Assembly: GCA_038326995.1 (NCBI GenBank)
Contig: JBBQKP010000142.1
Span: forward strand, 1 to 8,706
Source of the DNA: JBBQKP01 sp038326995
GTDB taxonomy: Bacteria > Planctomycetota > Phycisphaerae > Tepidisphaerales > Tepidisphaeraceae
Length of the DNA stretch: 8,706 nucleotides
Direction of reading: 5' to 3'
Positions 6,700 through 8,706 of this stretch are shown piece after piece. Below the pieces are notes generated by a model that saw only the letters and a program-made list of their open reading frames with translations, searched no databases and was not told the origin of the DNA. Position 1 is the stretch's first letter. The number at the start of each line of letters is the position of its first letter. Position numbers and translations under genes: made by a program.

Positions 6700-8037
6700 T
6701 CACGCCCCCTTCGTCGGCCATTGCCCGCTCGTGACACGCCGATAAATCGCCCACACCAGAAAGCACGCCGCCATCAGTAACAGCAGCCGAATGTGCAGTG
6801 TGAATCGATAGTTCACGTGGCTAAACAAATACGGAATCGTGGACATCAGCGAGAGCGGAATGATCCACAGAAATTTGTAGCCCAGGCGATACGCGAAGAT
6901 GAGACCCAGGCACGCGGGGGCGAAGATCATCCAGTCGAAGGCGAATCGTGCGAGGTCGCCGCGGCTCGAAAGCCTGACCTGTGTGATCGACGGCGCGCTC
7001 ATCGGCCCGACGAACAAATACCCGACGCGACGAACGGTGCGGACCCAATAGGCGGACGGGTCGTGGTCGTATTCGGCCTTGAAGCGCTCGCCGCAATATT
7101 TGAAATATGCTGCCTCGCCCATTTCTCGCATCTTCAAATTTTCAGGATTCGGCGTGACGCCCAGCATGGGAATGGAAGGGTGGATGGAAAGGTCTTGCCA
7201 GCCGTTGCTACCGCGGAGGTTGCCGATCCACATCTCCAGTTCCGCGCCGCGGCGGATGTACATGAGCTTGTCGAACGTTGCGTAATTGCGGACGGTCCAG
7301 GGCGTGATGACCAGCAGAAAACACCCGGCCGAGATCACCGCCATCGCGACCTGCTTCGGGAACTTTTCGTGCCTTACCGCGAGCCAGCCCAGCACGGGCG
7401 CGACCAGGATGAACGAGCCGTTGAAGAGCACCAGCACGCCCAGCAAAGCACCGAAAGATGCGAGCTTCCACGGGCGAACGCCCGATGCGAGGTTCAACTG
7501 GCGAACGCCGGATGGTATGCCGCGCGAGCTGCTTGATCGCGAGATCGCGATCGCCCAGACCGCAAGCCACATCAGCATGGCCTGCACGATGTACGTGTGC
7601 CAGAAATAATTGAGCCGCAAAATAAACAGCGGATGAATGATCAACAGCCCCGCAACCATCACGCCGACTTGCCTGCCGAAGATGAGCCTGCCGAGCGTGA
7701 ACGCGCCGCCGACCAGTGCCCCGAACGCGACGGCATTGATGAGCAGAAGCGCCTTGAGCGCGGCCGGCGTTTCGACGCCGAGCACCTTATAGACGGCCGC
7801 GCAGACCATCGGGTAGCCGGGCGGAACCCATGCGGTGAACTCTGCGGTCGGGGACGGATCGAGCGAGGTTCGAAACCCGTGACCCAGCGCGAGGTGCGTG
7901 CCGACGCGCGGCTCTTCATCGAGCGTGCCGTTGTGGCGAACCAGCACGTACGCCGCGGCAAGGAGCGTCGCGACGAGGAAAAAGACGACGGCGATTCGGG
8001 TGTCGGTCGGCTGCCAGTTGGGGGTGTCGCGTGTCAT
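6700..8037 (-). CDS. Polytopic GT-C-type membrane glycosyltransferase (PMT/ArnT-like)
   Basis: 445 residues with about nine to ten membrane helices (roughly 15-33, 93-118, 125-140, 147-165, 192-219, 229-247, 366-383, 388-404, 413-431). The first external loop has the acidic cluster D40-E41-E42, where GT-C enzymes keep their catalytic or metal-binding acid, and the motif PPGYP at 72-76. TPWTVRNY at 245-252 and VNYRFTLHIRLLLL near the end are also typical of this superfamily. Such enzymes move a sugar from a lipid-phosphate carrier to an envelope acceptor on the outer side of the inner membrane; the sugar and acceptor here are unknown. The ATG at 8037 is preferred to the upstream TTG at 8130 because the added 31 residues are Arg-rich and unlike a membrane-protein start. 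No good ribosome site is seen. A loop insert at 176-193 is a tandem 9-residue repeat. The gene converges on the small protein gene at 6494. Confidence 0.8.
   Translation of the reverse strand: MTRDTPNWQPTDTRIAVVFFLVATLLAAAYVLVRHNGTLDEEPRVGTHLALGHGFRTSLDPSPTAEFTAWVPPGYPMVCAAVYKVLGVETPAALKALLLINAVAFGALVGGAFTLGRLIFGRQVGVMVAGLLIIHPLFILRLNYFWHTYIVQAMLMWLAVWAIAISRSSSSRGIPSGVRQLNLASGVRPWKLASFGALLGVLVLFNGSFILVAPVLGWLAVRHEKFPKQVAMAVISAGCFLLVITPWTVRNYATFDKLMYIRRGAELEMWIGNLRGSNGWQDLSIHPSIPMLGVTPNPENLKMREMGEAAYFKYCGERFKAEYDHDPSAYWVRTVRRVGYLFVGPMSAPSITQVRLSSRGDLARFAFDWMIFAPACLGLIFAYRLGYKFLWIIPLSLMSTIPYLFSHVNYRFTLHIRLLLLMAACFLVWAIYRRVTSGQWPTKGA
7459..7512 (-). repeat. 27-bp tandem duplication inside the glycosyltransferase gene
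   Basis: Two abutting 27-base units (7459-7485 and 7486-7512) agree at 23 of 27 positions. They are in frame and encode SGVRQLNLA followed by SGVRPWKLA, residues 176-193, in the hydrophilic loop between two membrane helices. Being a multiple of three and loop-located, the insert should be tolerated. Confidence 0.75.
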
Positions 8038-8187
8038 GTGGTTTTGGTTATATCGACGGCAACGGCGCGCGCGATCGATAAAGGTGCGAAATTGTTGACT
8101 ATCGGACGCTCGAAAGATCGTGACGAACAACTTGCGGAACCCTGTGAGTAACCCTTTTCAGCGATTCGCGCGATTTTGCGGACCTTT

Positions 8188-8281
8188 TCCTCGATCCTCG
8201 TTTCGCCGCGGACTTGTCCGCGAACTCAAGCGAGAACGACGGCGCGACATCTGACCCGACAGCGCTCTGCAATGTCGCGGG
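8188..8281 (+). repeat. 94-bp direct repeat, copy A
   Basis: Copy A agrees with copy B (8362-8455) at 82 of 94 positions without any gap. It begins with TCCTC, contains TTTCGCCGCGGACTTG and ends GTCGCGGG. It contains two possible stems: CGCGGA-CTTG-TCCGCG (8207-8222) and CGCGACAT (8243-8250) with ATGTCGCG (8272-8279). Confidence 0.85.
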
Positions 8282-8315
8282 ATTCCGCAGGCTCGCGCCC
8301 GCGGCGAAACGAGGA
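8195..8315. mobile_element. MITE/REP-like 121-bp element with 17-bp perfect inverted ends
   Basis: TCCTCGTTTCGCCGCGG at 8195-8211 is matched exactly by its reverse complement at 8299-8315. The inside holds further smaller stems, so the whole can fold as a branched hairpin. Size, perfect ends and lack of coding capacity fit a non-autonomous miniature element or REP-type palindromic repeat. I see no clear target-site duplication and no transposase here, so mobility is an inference. Confidence 0.45.
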
Positions 8316-8339
8316 ACACATTCCCGTAGTCTTGTCGGG

Positions 8340-8357
8340 TCCGCAGTATTCTGCGGA
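8340..8357. repeat. Perfect 7-bp hairpin TCCGCAG-TATT-CTGCGGA
   Basis: A perfect stem with a four-base loop sits between the two 94-bp repeats. No T-run follows on either strand, so it is a spacer structure and not a terminator. Confidence 0.5.
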
Positions 8358-8361
8358 ACTA

Positions 8362-8455
8362 TCCTCAATCCTCGTTTCGCCGCGGACTTGACCGCGGACG
8401 CAAGCGAGAACGACGGCACGATGTCCGGCCCGACAGCGCTGTACAACGTCGCGGG
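8362..8455 (+). repeat. 94-bp direct repeat, copy B
   Basis: The second copy carries the same 17-base end motif (8369-8385) as copy A but lacks the downstream inverted end, because the sequence changes completely after 8455. The inner stem is kept despite base changes: CACGATGT pairs with ACGTCGCG through one G-T wobble and one mismatch. The first stem is shortened to 5 bp by a change at its top pair. Confidence 0.85.
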
Positions 8456-8460
8456 TCTCT

Positions 8461-8565
8461 AATACGAATCCCGGTACGTTCCCGCGCACGTCACTGGAGG
8501 GCGTCACTCGGTGACGCTTCTGCCGAACCATTCGTATTCCCGGCGGCAGGGACTGCCGCCCTCCA
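8461..8565. repeat. Nested palindromic repeat unit
   Basis: Several inverted pairs are packed in 105 bases: AATACGAAT (8461-8469) with ATTCGTATT (8530-8538); TGGAGGGC (8495-8502) with GCCCTCCA (8558-8565); the perfect hairpin GCGTCAC-TCG-GTGACGC (8501-8517); and GGCGGCAG-GGA-CTGCCGCC (8542-8560). The outer pairs cross each other, so they cannot all form at once. The sequence style (GGAGGGCGGCAG) is that of intergenic palindromes in planctomycete-type genomes, as far as I recall them. Confidence 0.5.
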
Positions 8566-8609
8566 AGCTAAGGGCGCGAGAATTGATTGCCATCCGTTCC
8601 TCTCTGCTT

Positions 8610-8640
8610 TCTGGCCGGTCCGGCAGGACACCGCATTTTC
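8610..8640 (-). repeat. Dispersed 31-bp repeat, copy 2 (inverted)
   Basis: On the minus strand it starts GAAAATGCGGTGTCCTGCCG and matches 1149-1179 at 28 of 31 positions. It lies in non-coding DNA next to the palindromic block. Confidence 0.7.
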
Positions 8641-8672
8641 GGTTGATTCGACGCTCGACTATAAGAGGGTAG

Positions 8673-8690
8673 GGTGGGCTTCAGCCCACC
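8673..8690. repeat. Hairpin GGTGGGC-TTCA-GCCCACC
   Basis: A perfect 7-bp GC-rich stem with a TTCA loop. No T-run follows. This string resembles a widespread intergenic palindrome in high-GC bacteria, so it is likely one more dispersed repeat rather than a gene-specific terminator. Confidence 0.5.
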
Positions 8691-8706
8691 AACTTTCGCA
8701 ACGCAA

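Larger units (their letters stand above)
8038..8706. other. Repeat-rich non-coding region
   Basis: These 669 bases precede the glycosyltransferase start and run to the window edge. Open frames here are short, run through the repeats on both strands and show no domain, so I call no gene. Content: about 110 bases of plain upstream DNA, a 94-bp direct repeat in two copies, inverted-ended segment 8195-8315, small hairpins at 8340, 8501, 8542 and 8673, and a 31-bp repeat at 8610-8640. I cannot point to a clear promoter for the glycosyltransferase. Confidence 0.65.

Noticed and set aside
8038..8130. TTG-started 31-residue extension of the glycosyltransferase
   Set aside because: The extra residues are polar and Arg-rich with no sign of conservation; the ATG at 8037 directly precedes the first membrane helix.
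8188..8455. CRISPR array
   Set aside because: Only two repeat copies of 94 bp with 13% divergence, separated by 80 bases that contain part of the inverted repeat; no short regular repeats and no cas genes.
8501..8517. Intrinsic terminator
   Set aside because: The stem is perfect but followed by TTCTG rather than a T-run, and there is no gene end nearby on the plus strand.

Overview
The window looks like a piece of a moderately GC-rich, Gram-negative-type chromosome. I favour Planctomycetota (Phycisphaerae-like). The reasons are a PEP-CTERM exosortase substrate, a PEGA-domain lipoprotein, an Anbu-type proteasome homologue, and long non-coding stretches full of GC-rich palindromic repeats. This placement rests on gene content and general look; no marker gene is present.

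Layout from left to right. (1) Positions 1-447, minus: the first 149 codons of an Anbu (bacterial proteasome homologue) peptidase, running off the left edge. (2) 590-1009, plus: a PEGA-domain lipoprotein, divergent from Anbu. (3) 1010-1251: a convergent gap holding one copy of a 31-bp dispersed repeat. (4) 1252-2085, minus: a PEP-CTERM secreted protein with signal peptide and sorting tail. (5) 2086-2726: a 641-bp non-coding divergent region with a candidate promoter on each side. (6) 2727-5966, plus: a 1079-residue single-chain restriction-modification enzyme (PD-(D/E)xK nuclease, N6-adenine methyltransferase, target-recognition domain). (7) 6063-6494, plus: an unrecognised 143-residue protein with a winged-helix-like pattern. 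(8) 6700-8037, minus: a polytopic GT-C-type glycosyltransferase, convergent with the previous gene. (9) 8038-8706: no convincing gene, but a dense block of repeats. It holds two 94-bp direct repeats, a 121-bp segment with perfect 17-bp inverted ends, several small perfect hairpins, and a second, inverted copy of the 1149-1179 repeat.

Functionally, the restriction-modification gene and the small protein after it form the only plausible two-gene unit. They look like a defence cassette set between unrelated envelope genes (lipoprotein, exosortase substrate, membrane glycosyltransferase). The central to C-terminal third of the enzyme appears more AT-rich than its flanks, as expected for an exchanged target-recognition domain. 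I found no CRISPR array, tRNA, rRNA or intact transposase. The candidates for something undescribed are the repeat block at the right end and the small protein behind the restriction enzyme; neither can be proved novel from the sequence alone.
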